The notes under the pieces were generated by a model. It had not been told where the DNA came from. It did no database searches and saw only the letters and a list, made by a program, of their open reading frames with translations. The position numbers were made by a program, and so were the translations under genes. A stretch of DNA of 64,000 nt, taken from positions 5,424,264 through 5,488,263 of the forward strand of contig CM059972.1 in NCBI GenBank assembly GCA_030490835.1. Reading direction: 5' to 3'. This DNA comes from Annona cherimola (Eukaryota > Streptophyta > Magnoliopsida > Magnoliales > Annonaceae). Positions 48,952 through 61,071 of this stretch are shown piece by piece; the stretch's first letter is position 1, and each line of letters starts with the position of its first letter.

Positions 48952-49400
48952 TAACCGGATTATATATAAATGATCCCATGTAACTTCATCCGTTTTTGAG
49001 ATTTTTATATTTGATTAAAAATTCAATTCATTTATTATATTTAACATCATTTGTTTAGCTAAGAGACTAAATTTAATCAAAATTCAATATGCGCATATGC
49101 TACATTGACTCAAAAATACGTACATTCATCTGTAAATTAAGAAAAATATTTAGATTCATTCACATATGTATTAGAATATAATAATATTTTATAAAATCAT
49201 TTATCTACATATTTATAATATTTAATATTAAATTATTTTTATTATGTTGATTTTATATGTTTATAGATGGGGCCTATGTATGGTAATACTGAACAAATAA
49301 AAGAGTTTTCATGATAATATAAATTATGTTGAATACAATAAATTTTCTATCAACCATTTGGATATTAAAAATAAAAAAGGTTACATAAAGATCCACATAT
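48952..49400. mobile_element. Foldback element, subfamily B
   Basis: GGACCCGCTTTTATGTAACC at the left and GGTTACATAAAGATCC at the right. Interior matches other B copies (ATTATATTTAACATCATTTG, TTATGTTGATTTTATATG). It lies 0.6 kb upstream of the ERGIC3 start. Confidence 0.75.
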
Positions 49401-49440
49401 ATCAAGTTTTATTATTTTTAAAAAATGTAGAGATTTTGGT

Positions 49441-49458
49441 GGGGGGGGGGGGGGGGGG
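49441..49458 (+). repeat. (G)18 homopolymer
   Basis: Eighteen consecutive G on the plus strand. From 49459 to 50290 the sequence is AT-rich with half-hairpin remnants and no gene. Confidence 0.95.
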
Positions 49459-50290
49459 TAAGTCACGACGGCCATAGAAATTATACAGTATGTCCATTGT
49501 ATACAATAAATCAGAAATATTCTTAGATATATGCCGGAATATTGTAAAAAATTTGTAAGAATGTTTCAGAGCTTAATTGAAAAATACCAATTAAGATGAT
49601 TGTAAAATAGCCATAAAAAATGTGTGCATTTTTAATTTCAAATATTGAAATATTTTAGTAATTTGTAAATGATTAAAATATTTTTGTATTTGAAATTTAA
49701 GAAAAAATATATAAATCTTCAAAAATGCTAAAACTTAATACAAGTATTAAGTAAACCTAGAATAACACTTTCATAAAAATTAATAAAAAACCTCTAAAAA
49801 TATATTTTGGGTCAGATGTATAGTTATTCCTATCCATTCATTCAAATGTATAGAATTATCCCTAATGAAAAATTAAAAATATATATGCGTATAATTTTTA
49901 AAAAGTTAAATTAGATAAAGCTAAAATAGATAAAAAAACATCGTGATTAAAAATATAATAATAGTGATTGAAAATTAAGTTTGTTTTGACAAATAATTTT
50001 ATAATTTTTTATGAATACATTGTGCATGGAAACTAATCCATAAATTTTTGCAATTTTAAATTTTACAATTTTAATCTCATAATTTAAAATTTTATTAAAT
50101 TACTATTTTTGAAAAAATTAATGAATTAATCCCCTATGAGAAATCGTAATGATTCGCAGGGAAGAAGTAAATAAGAATGAAATTCTAAAATCATTCTTAT
50201 ACAATTTAATCTTTTAACACACTTTGTAGATTGGGTTTAGGTAACAGATAGATTCAACAAGAATATATTCTACCTAGCATGGTGGATTAA

Positions 50291-50564
50291 AGGGTGTGTT
50301 GTGAGAAGTGATAAAACTTTTAGATTAAAAGTTTTTGGTATAGAAAATTTTAAATTTAAAGAAAATAATGTGATATAGTAAAAGTAATGATGAGGAATAA
50401 AAAAGAATAAATTTAAAATAAATAGGTTGGTTGTATAGTTAGTTGTGTAGAAATAATTTAAAAGTAGGATAGTTGTATATGAAGATATAAAAATGATTAA
50501 GAATAAAATAATTATGGAGAATAAAAAATTTTATCTTGTTATTTTTTTCATTGTGAAACACACC
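50291..50564. mobile_element. Tourist-like MITE, decayed
   Basis: GGGTGTGTTGTGAGAAGTGA at the left and TGTGAAACACACCC at the right. The interior has AATAGGTTGGTTGTATAG and TTAGTTGTGTAGAAAT-type motifs shared with 52134-52652. Confidence 0.6.
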
Positions 50565-50739
50565 CTGATAAAGATATGTCTTGGTAGTTAAAGATCCCAA
50601 TTATGACTGGATTTGTGACTCTAGCTCAATATGATTAAGGTTATCTCATGTGTTGTTCAGGGATCGTGCGTGACTTAAATTACAAGTAAAGAATGGAATA
50701 AATTACCCATTTTCTACCTATGCAGTCCTTCAGTGTCAT

Positions 50740-51270
50740 GTAGAAATTATCCATTTCATGTAACACATGAATAAAAATCAACCGTTTATATTGTTCAACA
50801 TGTTTAGTTTTATTACGAGACTAAAAAAAATCTCGATGAATGTGTGCGCGGCGGCACATTACACATTTGCTATTTCGCTTGAATCAAATGTGTATAGGCA
50901 CATTTATTGCCAAAAATGGTTAGATTCATTGAAAGGTACGTTATAATATAATAATACTTTATAAAATTATTTATTCGTCCAGAAATAATATTTTAAATGA
51001 TTTTAATATTGAACATATAATTTTAAAATCAACTCCAACATTTTATTAATTTTATATTTTTAATGTGTCTTTTGCACATCCTTTTTTTAGAGGCTTTTGC
51101 ACATTTTTTGGGGTTTAATGCCTTTTGCACATCTTTGAGTCGAAAGAAACCTAGTCTTCTCTTTTAAATGCAATGAGAAAAATAGATTTCACCTAATCAT
51201 TAAAAAGCGGGCAAAAATAAATAAAATTACACAAAAATTTTAAGGGTAACCCAGTTACATGTAAGAGAAT
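50740..51270. mobile_element. Decayed foldback element, subfamily B
   Basis: Internal B landmarks (AAATGATTTTAATATTGAAC, ACATTTTATTAATTTTATAT) and a right-end-like GGGTAACCCAGTTACATGTA are present; the left end is eroded. No gene. Confidence 0.45.
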
Positions 51271-51589
51271 TATTATACTTTGCAAATATTCTAAAATATT
51301 CTATTTATATTTTGCCAAGAATACAAAGCTTCTTAATTTTCAAATTCATAATAGCTTATATATTGTTGGAAAGATGTCTTAATCCCCTACACTGAAATAT
51401 TTATCCACTTAAAACACTCGTTAAATACAAACATGTTAACTTGTCATTATGAAAACATTTGATAGATAGCAATTTAAGAATTATATTAAAATTATGGTAG
51501 AAGAATAATTATGGCAGATAGTATGGCCCTATGGTGTAGCCCTCTTGTTGATATAATCCGTTTCTATTTATTCTTTTACGCGCAAACAC

Positions 51590-52130
51590 TAGTGAGAAGT
51601 GAGAGCCACCTTGCGTCCTGGTCTTGACATGCATCTCAATCGTTAGCTTGGGTTTTCACGAAGCTAAAGAAGAACAGTAAGATGGATCGCTTCTGCTGGC
51701 GCATGGATTCGCAGAACAACCAATGCGATAAATGCGAAAGAAAAAAAAGCAATGTATATCCGAGCCGTTCATCCATTTTCGCAGCTTATACCAATACAGG
51801 ATACACAATTAATTCCCTACCCCGACAGTTTTCAATGGCAGATTCAATCTTGACCGCATTCTTTGGTGTGGCCCACCTTGGGTTAGGATTCGGGTTGATT
51901 TTTCAATACTACGCCCTCGATTAGGATCGCCTAGAGGACAGACGGTACTGATCTACTGTCCGCACCGAAGGGCCCCACATTATCAGAAAGAAGTTATTGG
52001 TCACATGGAATTGTCCGAAATACCCCGGTAAGGAGGAAGGTGGCGAACGCGGATCAGGCTGGAGTATAAAACGCGCTTGATTTGGAAGCCAACTCCAAGA
52101 CGGACTCTTGGTCAACCGTTGCCAGCATAT
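51590..52130. other. Unassigned sequence with an 80-codon open frame
   Basis: The plus frame 51682-51924 starts MDRFCWRMDSQNNQCDKCER and includes GVAHLGLGFGLIFQYY. The family was not recognised, and no splice or neighbouring exon support is seen. More GC-rich than its surroundings. Could be a remnant. Confidence 0.2.
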
Positions 52131-52133
52131 AAT

Positions 52134-53034
52134 GGGTGTGTTTGGGAATGGATAAAACTTTTGATGAAAAGTTATAGAGATGAGAAGTTGTCAAATGATG
52201 TGATATGATAAGAGTAATGATGAGAAATAAATAGGATAAAATTGAAATAGATATGTTTGTTGTATCGGTAGTTGTGTAGAAATGATTGCAAAATAGGGTA
52301 GTTGTATAGAAAAATGTGAAAAAATAATTAAAAAATAAGGTAGTTGTGGATAGTGAAAAGTTTTAAATTAAAGGTGTGTTTGGGAATGAATAAAACTTTT
52401 GGTGAAAAGTTTTGAAGAATAAAAGTTGTCAAATGATGTGATATGATAGGGATAATAATGAGGAGTAAAGAGGATAAAGTTAAAATAGATAGGTTAGTCG
52501 TATAGGTAATTGTGTAGAAATGATTGAAAAGTAGGGTGGTTTGTGTTGGAAGATGTAAAAAAATAATTAAAAAATAGAAGAGTTATAGAGAATGAAAAGT
52601 TTTAAATTGAAAAGTTTTAGGTGAAAACTTTTTGTCATTGCCAAACACCCCCTAAAAATTTTTAAATTGACAACTTTTTGCTGTTGCCAAACGCATCAAA
52701 TATAACTCTCATGCTTTTCAAAAAGAAAATTTTGTTCTTAGGGTGTGTTTGGCAATTTATAAAAGTTATCAGGTTAAAACTTTTCAATCCAAAACTTTTC
52801 ACTTTCCATAACTACTCATTTTTTAATTATTTTTTACACATCTTTCTATACAACAACTTCACTTTTCAATCATTTCTACACAACTATCAATACAACTAAC
52901 CTAATTATTTTAAATTTATTCTCTTTACTCATCATTATTACCCCTACAATATCACATCATTTTCTACTAATTTAACAACTTTTACATAAAAAAAAAAATT
53001 TCATCAAAAGTTTTACAACTTCCCAAACACACCC
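52134..53034. mobile_element. Three Tourist-like MITEs in tandem
   Basis: Copies at 52134-52372, 52373-52652 and 52741-53034, with a 50-bp end fragment at 52653-52700. The first two start with a (G)GGTGTGTTTGGGAATG-type end. The third has GGGTGTGTTTGGCAAT and CCCAAACACACCC ends flanked by TTA (52738-52740, 53035-53037) and lies in the opposite arm order. Confidence 0.75.
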
Positions 53035-53049
53035 TTACTCCACTACTTT

Positions 53050-54040
53050 CTTCCCCACCTACATTACCTGCTCCCTCGGCTTGTGGCAGGCAAACAAAAT
53101 TGGGTTTAAGGCACATCAAGGTTGAGTTTTTACAATTCACAAACCCATTTAATCGTTGTCGCTTGAGCTTATAAAACCCATCAATTCCATAATCTAACTC
53201 ATTTAACCCGTAAATCCCAATAATCCATTTACTATTTTATATATTATTCATAATTATTAATTGGATGATTGAATTAACATTTTATTTCAAAATGAGTTTT
53301 TCTTTATATATAACCAAATTACATAAAAAGAAATTTCATATAACTTTATTTATTTTTCCTCATCTTCATAATTGATAGGAAATTCATTTCATTTGTTGTA
53401 TTAGCTTCTTTTGTTCAGCTAAAAGAAAAAGTTTATTTGAATCGAAGATGTGCATAGGTAATATTTGTTTAAAGAATAAATATTTATGTGTAAATTATAA
53501 AAGTTGCTTAGATATTTAAAATACATCTTTAAAATTAATATTTAGTATTAAATATATTTTATTATATTAATTTTACGCATTTGTAAGGGAGGCCATGCAC
53601 AATGATATTCAACAAATGATTGGGCTTCCATGATACTATATTTAATTTTAAACTTAGCAGATGAGATGTATTTTTTATCCAATCATTAAGGTAATAAAAA
53701 TGGACGAACTTACATGAAGGCGAGTTTAATAAAAGTGTAACTAATTAAAAATAAAAATGGAAAATTTTTTATTTATGAATGAAAATTAATCTTTTAAATT
53801 GAAGTAAATCACACGTACTAGAAGACTTTGTTTATGATTCAAACTTGAATAATTTTATCTTTTTATTTTTATTATTCAACCCTTCTTTAACTTATTTTAC
53901 CAACTTCTTAACAACTCACAACTGGATACATTTATGTTAAATGGGTTATGATCGAGACTTTTACAAATGAGTAGAAAATGAATGAGGACCGAAAAAATTT
54001 TAATGGATTGGGGTTAGGGTTCGCCTAGAGACCGTATAAT
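53050..54040. mobile_element. Decayed H1-hAT-like flanks around a decayed subfamily B foldback
   Basis: 53050-53240 and 53870-54040 show CATTTAACCCGTAAATCC- and AAATGGGTTATGATCGAG-type H1 sequence. Between them, about 53300-53740 matches subfamily B (TAACCAAATTACATAAAAAG, TTGTTGTATTAGCTTC). Borders are unclear. Confidence 0.4.
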
Positions 54041-54396
54041 TCGACACAGTGGTAACAGTAAAAGTATAAAAAAATAGAAAATAACCTGCAACTCCTTCTT
54101 AATTCCGACTTCGGTGGATTTATCTCCCTATCCTTCTAAGATTTTGCAATCCTAACTTCCGCTATTTTTTTCACACAAATGCCAGCATTTATGTATCTTA
54201 TTTATGAAAATATTCCTTTCACTGACTTTAACTGAATTTTTTGGTCTCCTTAGATATGATTACCCACTTAATCTTGATAGTGGTTAGACAAATTTTGAAC
54301 TTGTCAAACTTTATCTCCCGCTAAAAATCTCAACTGTTGCAGAGATATTTTGAAAACAAAGTAAAGACGGGGCTTTTTTGCAAAATGATGAATGGA

Positions 54397-54442
54397 ATTT
54401 TTTTTTTTTTTTTTTGGGGTGGGGGTGGGGGTAGGGGTGGGG
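54397..54442 (+). repeat. Poly-T tract joined to a G-quadruplex motif
   Basis: About 19 T are followed directly by five runs of four or five G (54416-54442) separated by T, T, TA and T. This satisfies the strict four-tract G4 pattern with very short loops. Confidence 0.9.
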
Positions 54443-54555
54443 TGATAAAATGATGAATGAACTTGACTGAAAGGAAATATAACCAGAATTTCGGTCTCCG
54501 CTCCAGTCTGCACAGAAACTCCCTTGTACATTTGTGGTAACAGCTATATACATAC

Positions 54556-55082
54556 GGTCCTGCTTCTAAGAAGTGGACCCACTTAATTCCTTCAAAATTT
54601 ACAATTTTAATCTTTAATAAAAAATCTAATCTATTTATTATATTTAACATTATTTGTTTATCTAGAAGATCAAGTTTTATCCCAATTAAGTATGTTTAAT
54701 GACACATTTGTTAAAAAATATATATATTCACGTGTAAATTGTGAAAAATGTTTAGATCTATTTACACATATATTAGAATATAATAATACTTTGTAGAATC
54801 ATTTATGTACATAAAAATGATATTTTGGTTGATTTAGACGTCGAAAATATTAAATTAAAATTGATATTTTAGTATTTTTCATAATTTACACATGAATATA
54901 TACATTTTCCAACAAATGTAGCCCATAAACATACTTGATTGAGATGAAACTTGATTCTTTAGATAAACAAATGATGTTAAATACAATGAATGGATTAGAT
55001 TTTTCATCAAAAATCAAAATTATAGATTTTGAAAGGGGTTACATGGGTCCACTTTTATGTAACTCGGTTACATAGTGAAGAC
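54556..55082. mobile_element. Foldback element, subfamily B, (TA)-bordered
   Basis: GGTCCTGCTTCTAAGAAG at the left; right end ACTTTTATGTAACTCGGTTA before ATATATATAT. The arms include AATCTAATCTATTTATTAT / ATACAATGAATGGATTAGAT, inverted. Confidence 0.8.
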
Positions 55083-55094
55083 AATATATATATC

Positions 55095-55637
55095 GGTCCT
55101 GCTTCTATATAACCGGGTTATATAGAAGCAGACCCATGTAACCCCTTCAAAATCTAAGATTTTAATCCTTAATAGAAAATTCAATTTATGAATGTATTTA
55201 ATATCATTTGTTTATTTAGGAGACCAAGTTTCATCCCAGTCAAATATGTTTATGGGCCACATTTGTTTAAAAATGTACATATTTATCTGTAAATTATGAA
55301 AAATACTTAGATCTATTTACACAGTATTAAAATGTAATAATACTTTATAAAATCATTTATTCATATAGAGATGATATTTTGGATGGTTTAGATGTTGAAA
55401 ATACTATTTTAAAATTAATATTTTAGCATTTTTCATAATTTAATATGAATATACATTTTCTAACAAATGCGACCTATAAATATACTTGATTGAAATAAAA
55501 CTTGATCCCTTAGATAAATAAATGATGTTAAATACAATGAATGAATTAGATTTTTCATCAAAAATTAAAATTTTAAATTTTGAAAGGATTACATGGGTCA
55601 ACTTCTATATAACTCGATTACATAAAAGCGGAACCCT
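55095..55637. mobile_element. Foldback element, subfamily B, (TA)-bordered
   Basis: GGTCCTGCTTCTATATAACC at the left and ACATAAAAGCGGAACCC at the right, 543 bp, with TA tracts on both sides. It is the most intact B copy, with complementary arms over most of its length. Confidence 0.85.
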
Positions 55638-55799
55638 GTATATATATATATATATGTATATATATATGTATGTATGTATATATGTATGTATGTATATATG
55701 TATGTATATATGTATGTATGTATATATGTATGTATATATGTATGTATATATATATGTATGTATATATATATGTATATATATATGTATATATATATATAT
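55638..55799. repeat. Compound (TA)n/(TATG)n microsatellite
   Basis: About 160 bp of alternating TATA and TATG/TATGTATA repeats. The overlapping open frames of Tyr/Ile/Met/Cys repeats on both strands are artefacts of it. Confidence 0.95.
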
Positions 55800-56153
55800 G
55801 GGACCTGTTCCGGTGCAGCGTCACTGCACCGGAACAACGGTGCAGTGGCCCCAAAACGGGGCCCACATGATCATGAAATCATGATCTACTCCACCCATTG
55901 TATTTAAAATAATGTATTCTATTACCATACCAATTTTCATCCCAATCAGATATGTATATGGGCCCCATCTGAAAACAGTACAAATCCAACGTAATAAAAT
56001 AGTTTAATGTAAATAACAACTTTAAAGTATCTGATTGGGATGAAAATTAGTATGGTAATAGAATACATTATTCTAAACGCAATGGGTGGAGTAGATCATG
56101 ATTTGATGATCATGTGGGGCCCATTACAGTGATGCTGCACCTGAATATTTTCC
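55800..56153. mobile_element. Foldback element, subfamily A (copy 2), between microsatellites
   Basis: GGGACCTGTTCCGGTGCAGC at the left and GCTGCACCTGAATATTTTCC at the right. It is nearly identical to 1-385. The arms around ATCCCAATCAGATA / TATCTGATTGGGAT are inverted copies. (TATG)n lies to the left and (TA)n to the right. Confidence 0.85.
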
Positions 56154-56175
56154 TATATATATATATATATATATA

Positions 56176-56524
56176 GGGAAATGATCCAGTCCATGCACTG
56201 TGGGCCCCACCTGATCATTTCCCATAAATCCACCCCACCCATTGTATTTAGAATTGTTCACTTTATTACCATACCAATTTTCATCAAAATCCAACATGTG
56301 TGTAGTCTCCATCTTAAAATGGTGCAAAATCAACGTAATAAAATAATTTAATGTAAATATCAAGTTTAAAGTGGTTTTTTCAACATCTAAACCGTCTAAA
56401 GTATGATTTATATATGGATAAATGAGTGTATAAAGTTTCATTACAATCTAATATGTGTGGGGTCCATTTTACAGCGGACTGCACCGTAATTATGTTGCAG
56501 TCCGACTGCACAGGATCGGTTCCC
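56176..56524. mobile_element. Foldback element, subfamily D (copy 2), between (TA)n tracts
   Basis: GGGAAATGATCCAGTCCATG at the left and ACAGGATCGGTTCCC at the right. 349 bp, inverted relative to 28210-28578 and lacking about 20 bp of its end palindrome. (TA)n lies on both sides (56154-56175 and 56526-56540). Confidence 0.85.
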
Positions 56525-56540
56525 ATATATATATATATAT

Positions 56541-56880
56541 ATTCTGTTGACTAGTGTGATATGTATTTACAGCTTGGATGTTCACGGCACTTGGAACCCC
56601 ACATAAATATGGAGAAGGCTGGAAATGGCTCTCCTTTTGAAAGACACTTTTTCCCGAACTGGTATGACATGTATTTACAACTTGGGTGTTCACAGGAGTC
56701 TGAACTATACATAAAAGTGAAGAAGGCTAGTACTACTTTCAGATTGAGCCCATACATCCAATTTGGATGAAAATTGATATGTAAATAAAATAAACAAATT
56801 TAAATACAATAAGTGCAATAGATTATCATTTTATGATCACATGAGACCCATTTTGAGCCAACTACGCTACATTATATTCC
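56541..56880. repeat. Short direct repeat plus subfamily C fragment
   Basis: ATGTATTTACAGCTTGG and ATGTATTTACAACTTGG segments lie about 107 bp apart. 56735-56875 resembles the right half of the subfamily C element (GACCCATTTTGAGCCAA). No gene. Confidence 0.55.
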
Positions 56881-57039
56881 CATAAACATATATCTAAGAT
56901 TGCCTATCAACAAGCCTGCATTCATAGATGCATACATGCATACATACATGTGAACAACACAAACGTGTACACGTACATGAATGTGTGCATGAATGTTACA
57001 TGTAATTTTATCCGTATGTAACCACTCTTGGTGTACTTT

Positions 57040-57104
57040 TATTGGGTAATTCATGAATCACCATCATCAGTTGAGGAAGCTTCCGCTCCAAAATCGACTT
57101 TATT
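57040..57104 (-). terminator. Candidate polyadenylation signals of the DUF632 gene
   Basis: AATAAA occurs on the minus strand at 57104-57099, with another AATAAA-type hexamer near 57045-57040. Both lie about 410-480 nt after the stop codon at 57518. They are plausible 3'-UTR ends; no transcript evidence is available. Confidence 0.4.
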
Positions 57105-57517
57105 CTTCATCCAGTATTCCAATAGATAAGTGTTTCTTTCTGCACACTTGATCTGCTTCAACGGTTCCTTATTGTATCAGAAGATTTAAATATAGTCCTG
57201 AGCAACAGGGCAGTATCGCACCCAATGCAAATGATGCACACTGTGTTAGTCCTGCAACTGGTGATCTACCACTGATATGGATAGCCCAATTGCTCATGAA
57301 GATTTCCAAAGAGCCAATTGAAGATCCTACCATCACTATGTTGGATTTGTCATTCCCCTCCAAGCAAAAACCATGGAGATTTCTTCGAAAACCCCAGTTG
57401 AGATCCATCGTTCAAGTGGTCTGTATCCCCAAACAGGTTGCCTGCTCATACAAATGAGAAACCCAGGGAACTAGACAAGCCTCAGTGCACAACGACCCTT
57501 TCATATTAAAAAGCACA

Positions 57518-60500
57518 TTACAGTCGATTTGGTTGGGTAACTCCTGCATTGTTTTTCTTGGTCTGGTCTGATTGCTGGTTAGTTTGCCTCTTCGGATCGT
57601 TCCGTTCATACTCATCTTTCATGGACTTGATTGAATTCCTAAGTTTATCATAATTTTTCACTGATGCATCTGCAAACCTTTCCAGATGGCTAAAGAACTT
57701 TACTAAGGACAACTGCAAGTCCTGAAGGCTGGAATTCCAATCCACAGAAGGTGTGTAATTCCTGCTCACATCTGGCAAATTTCCATCACCACTGCCCTTC
57801 CATGAGAAGGCTAAGCCTGAATTCTTCCCATGAAGCTTCTTGTCCTGGCGTGGCATGAATTGGGCTGTCACTTTTATAACACCGTTGATAGAACCTGCTA
57901 CATCTGCTGCCGAAATGGCTTTGCTAGAATCTGATCCATCTTTGCCTTTGATAGAATCGGCTACATCAGCTACATCTTGGCCTTTGATAGATTCTGCTCC
58001 ATCTGCACCATCTTTGGTAGCCTTCTGCATCATCTGACTGAGCATGATGAGCCAATTGCGGCATGTGACAAAGATGGGAGGTGCACAACATCGGGTGGGA
58101 GAGAACTCCTCCTCCCTCCTTTTCCTTGATGACCTGCGCTGCAGAGGGATGACACACTTGAGAAGCCATTTGTTGATTGATTCAACATAGGCCTTTTGAG
58201 CATCAATCCATTTTGTGAAACTTGAGCATAGACAGCTGAGCTCGAACTCAAGTTGTGCAGTTGCCTGTTGATGTGATTCTGTAATTGCTAAGACCTTCGA
58301 GCTCCCATTGTTGTATGCAACAGAGATGATATCAAGCTGGAGTTTGTGAGTTCTGAGCATCATTCCCCACATTCGGCTTAACCTGTAATTGGTAAGTATT
58401 TGGAATTGAGAAGAATGCAAGACGGAAAAAGAAATATGTGAGAGATCATATGCATGCTCTCTCGAGGATACAGGAAGTCATGCAAGAGAAAAATGCAATC
58501 ATGGTGCTGCTCAGTACGCATTGAGCAAATGGCTTCCAGCTGAAACCGAAGGATGGGACACACCAGGGATCGCCAACAGACCAGAATCCTTTCAATTAGA
58601 TCTGTGTGCCCCTCCAATAACACACTGAAAGATGGTCAATAGACGATGCAGCAAAGGCCTAAAAAGCAAATGGGGGAAGACATCAAACATGGATTCGGAC
58701 CTTTCTGTCTCGGGAACATCAGCTGCCAAAATATCTTCCGCTACACTTATTTATATCCTAAGCTATGTTTACATCATTACGCGCATATGTGCCTTGTGTG
58801 AGTTCTCTGATATATGCCACAGCTCACTGTTTGCTTGCATGAGCTTCCCAACCACAAACTCTTTGGCTCCAATCATTGGGAATCCTGCACATTTGCATGT
58901 ACAAAGCTGCCCATATTTTGAGTCACTATACTTAGGTCACTCATCAGATGGCTGCAACAGATACCACATTAAATCAATAATTCCCTGTTAATATATGCAA
59001 GTTTAATCCACATTTCTTCAGTGCAACTTTCGGCACCCCATGGAAGCAAGTAAAACATGCAGTATATTGAATGTTTTTCCAAGTTTATGTAAAATAGTAA
59101 GCACATGTGATGGGGGAAAAAAAAAGAATTTACCCTCCTATCAATTCCTCAAGCTGTGGTTGGAGCTCTTTGTCCCTTAATTCCTCTATTTGCTTCGATA
59201 TTGTGTTAATCCTGTGAATAGCAACTATTATCCTTGAGTGTAGGTCCTTGACAATAGCACGTGTTTTATCTATCTTGATGGGATTTTCTTCCCTTGATTC
59301 CTGATGCCTCAGTAGTTTACATTTCATGTCATATTCCCTTCTGATGGCCCCGCTTGCCTGAATATAGAACAGAGATGTCCACAGTATCAGCATTTTGAAG
59401 AAAAGATTTGATAGCCTGTTGAACCTGTAGACTAGCTTTAAACAAACATTCATGCGCATATCTTTCAATGTTCAGTGGGATCAAAACACACACAGCAGAT
59501 CAACATGTAAAGAGAGTATGAAGCCACCGGTTTAGTCAGGAAGCCACTGAAAATACTTGAGAAAGCCAAGTTCAAATGCATGTGAAACTATTGAATAGAC
59601 TATGTTTGGTAAGCACCATTGATGTCTTCCCATGGTTTTCCTCTCTCCCACACATTCTTCTAAAAATGATTTGTCATCTTAACTGTCTAACAACCTCGCT
59701 TTTTCTAACTTTTCCCCTATACTTAAATCATTTTTTTTCCAACTACCCTATTCATTCCAACTTTACCCCTATCATATCATATCGTTCACACAATTTTCAA
59801 AATATTTCCTTTCACACTTCCCAAACTTTTCTACTATCCCATCATATTTTAAATCACCAGACATAGCCTTAATTTCTGAATGAACTAACAAACGAATCGT
59901 TTTGTATCTTAAAAGTTCCAGAAACTGAACTTGAGATGCGTTTCAATTATTTAAGCTATGATTTGCAACAAGTTCCAATGCACAACTCACCTGCATATAA
60001 TGATTTGTGAAAAAATAACAGATACCCATCAGCTAAGATTTCCAGGGCCCTAATTTTGTGATGTTAACAAGAAACAAACATAAGAAAGACCCCTTTCTGA
60101 TGCGAATACAACAAACTAAATTCAGCGTGTATAAGATTGTAGAGTTTCATCAAGTAAACAAAAGTGCACAAAACACCCAAGAAATCATAACTAAAAACAA
60201 CAAATACCTTGACTTCATCATAAAGCTTTCTCTCCCATGCATACAGCCTATCCAGAGTAGAGGCGTGACTGCCAGAATTCATACAGATGCTGTGATAAAT
60301 GCTCTCACCTCCCTCCAGAATGCTATCTTTCGAATTTGCAAAAAGAAGGTTTCGGGAAGATGAAGAGCATGATGAAACTGACCGATGCCAAGTTAAGTAC
60401 TTCATATCATTTTCTGTGGTTTCTGCACATATATTCTTCCCATTATATGTATTCTAACTGTGGAAGCACAGAATCACAACATGCACATGCCTGACATAAA

Positions 60501-61025
60501 GGTTCATTGACTTGGATCAAAATATCAGATGACAACGTAAACTTTGGTTTCACCATCTCATGATGTCAACTGGAGCATGGTTTAAAATATCATACGACAA
60601 AGTAAAATTTGGTTTCACCATCTCATGTAGTCAACTGTACCACAGTCACAAAAAATTGGATGATCCAATCCCCACTGCTGGGTGCCCAGGCAAGTCAGTC
60701 CAACCAAAATAAATAGTTAATCCATTGTGACTTGGTCATTGGAGGAGTTGGCAGCTGATATTTATAGTCATCAGTAGACAATTCCTTGTAACGATTTTGC
60801 TAACCCTAACTGTATGACCAAGCCAATGGTCATTGGAGGAGTTGGCAGCTGATATTTATAGTCATCAGTAGACAATTCCTTGTAACGATTTTGCTAATAC
60901 CCTAACTGTATGACCAAGCCTGTCTTTCCCAGTCTCTAGGTCTAATATGTTTCCTGTGGCGAATGTTTAGATAGAGGATTGCAGTTTCAAGGGGGGAGAA
61001 GGAGGAAAGAAAATTTGTGAACAAG

Positions 61026-61071
<46 letters not shown>

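Noticed and set aside
55522..55907. Overlapping frames of Tyr-Ile-Cys-Met repeats on both strands
   Set aside because: They are translations of the (TA)n/(TATG)n microsatellite.
57169..57408. 79-codon minus frame after the DUF632 gene
   Set aside because: It is in the 3'UTR, upstream of the candidate AATAAA, in a different reading context and without recognised motifs.
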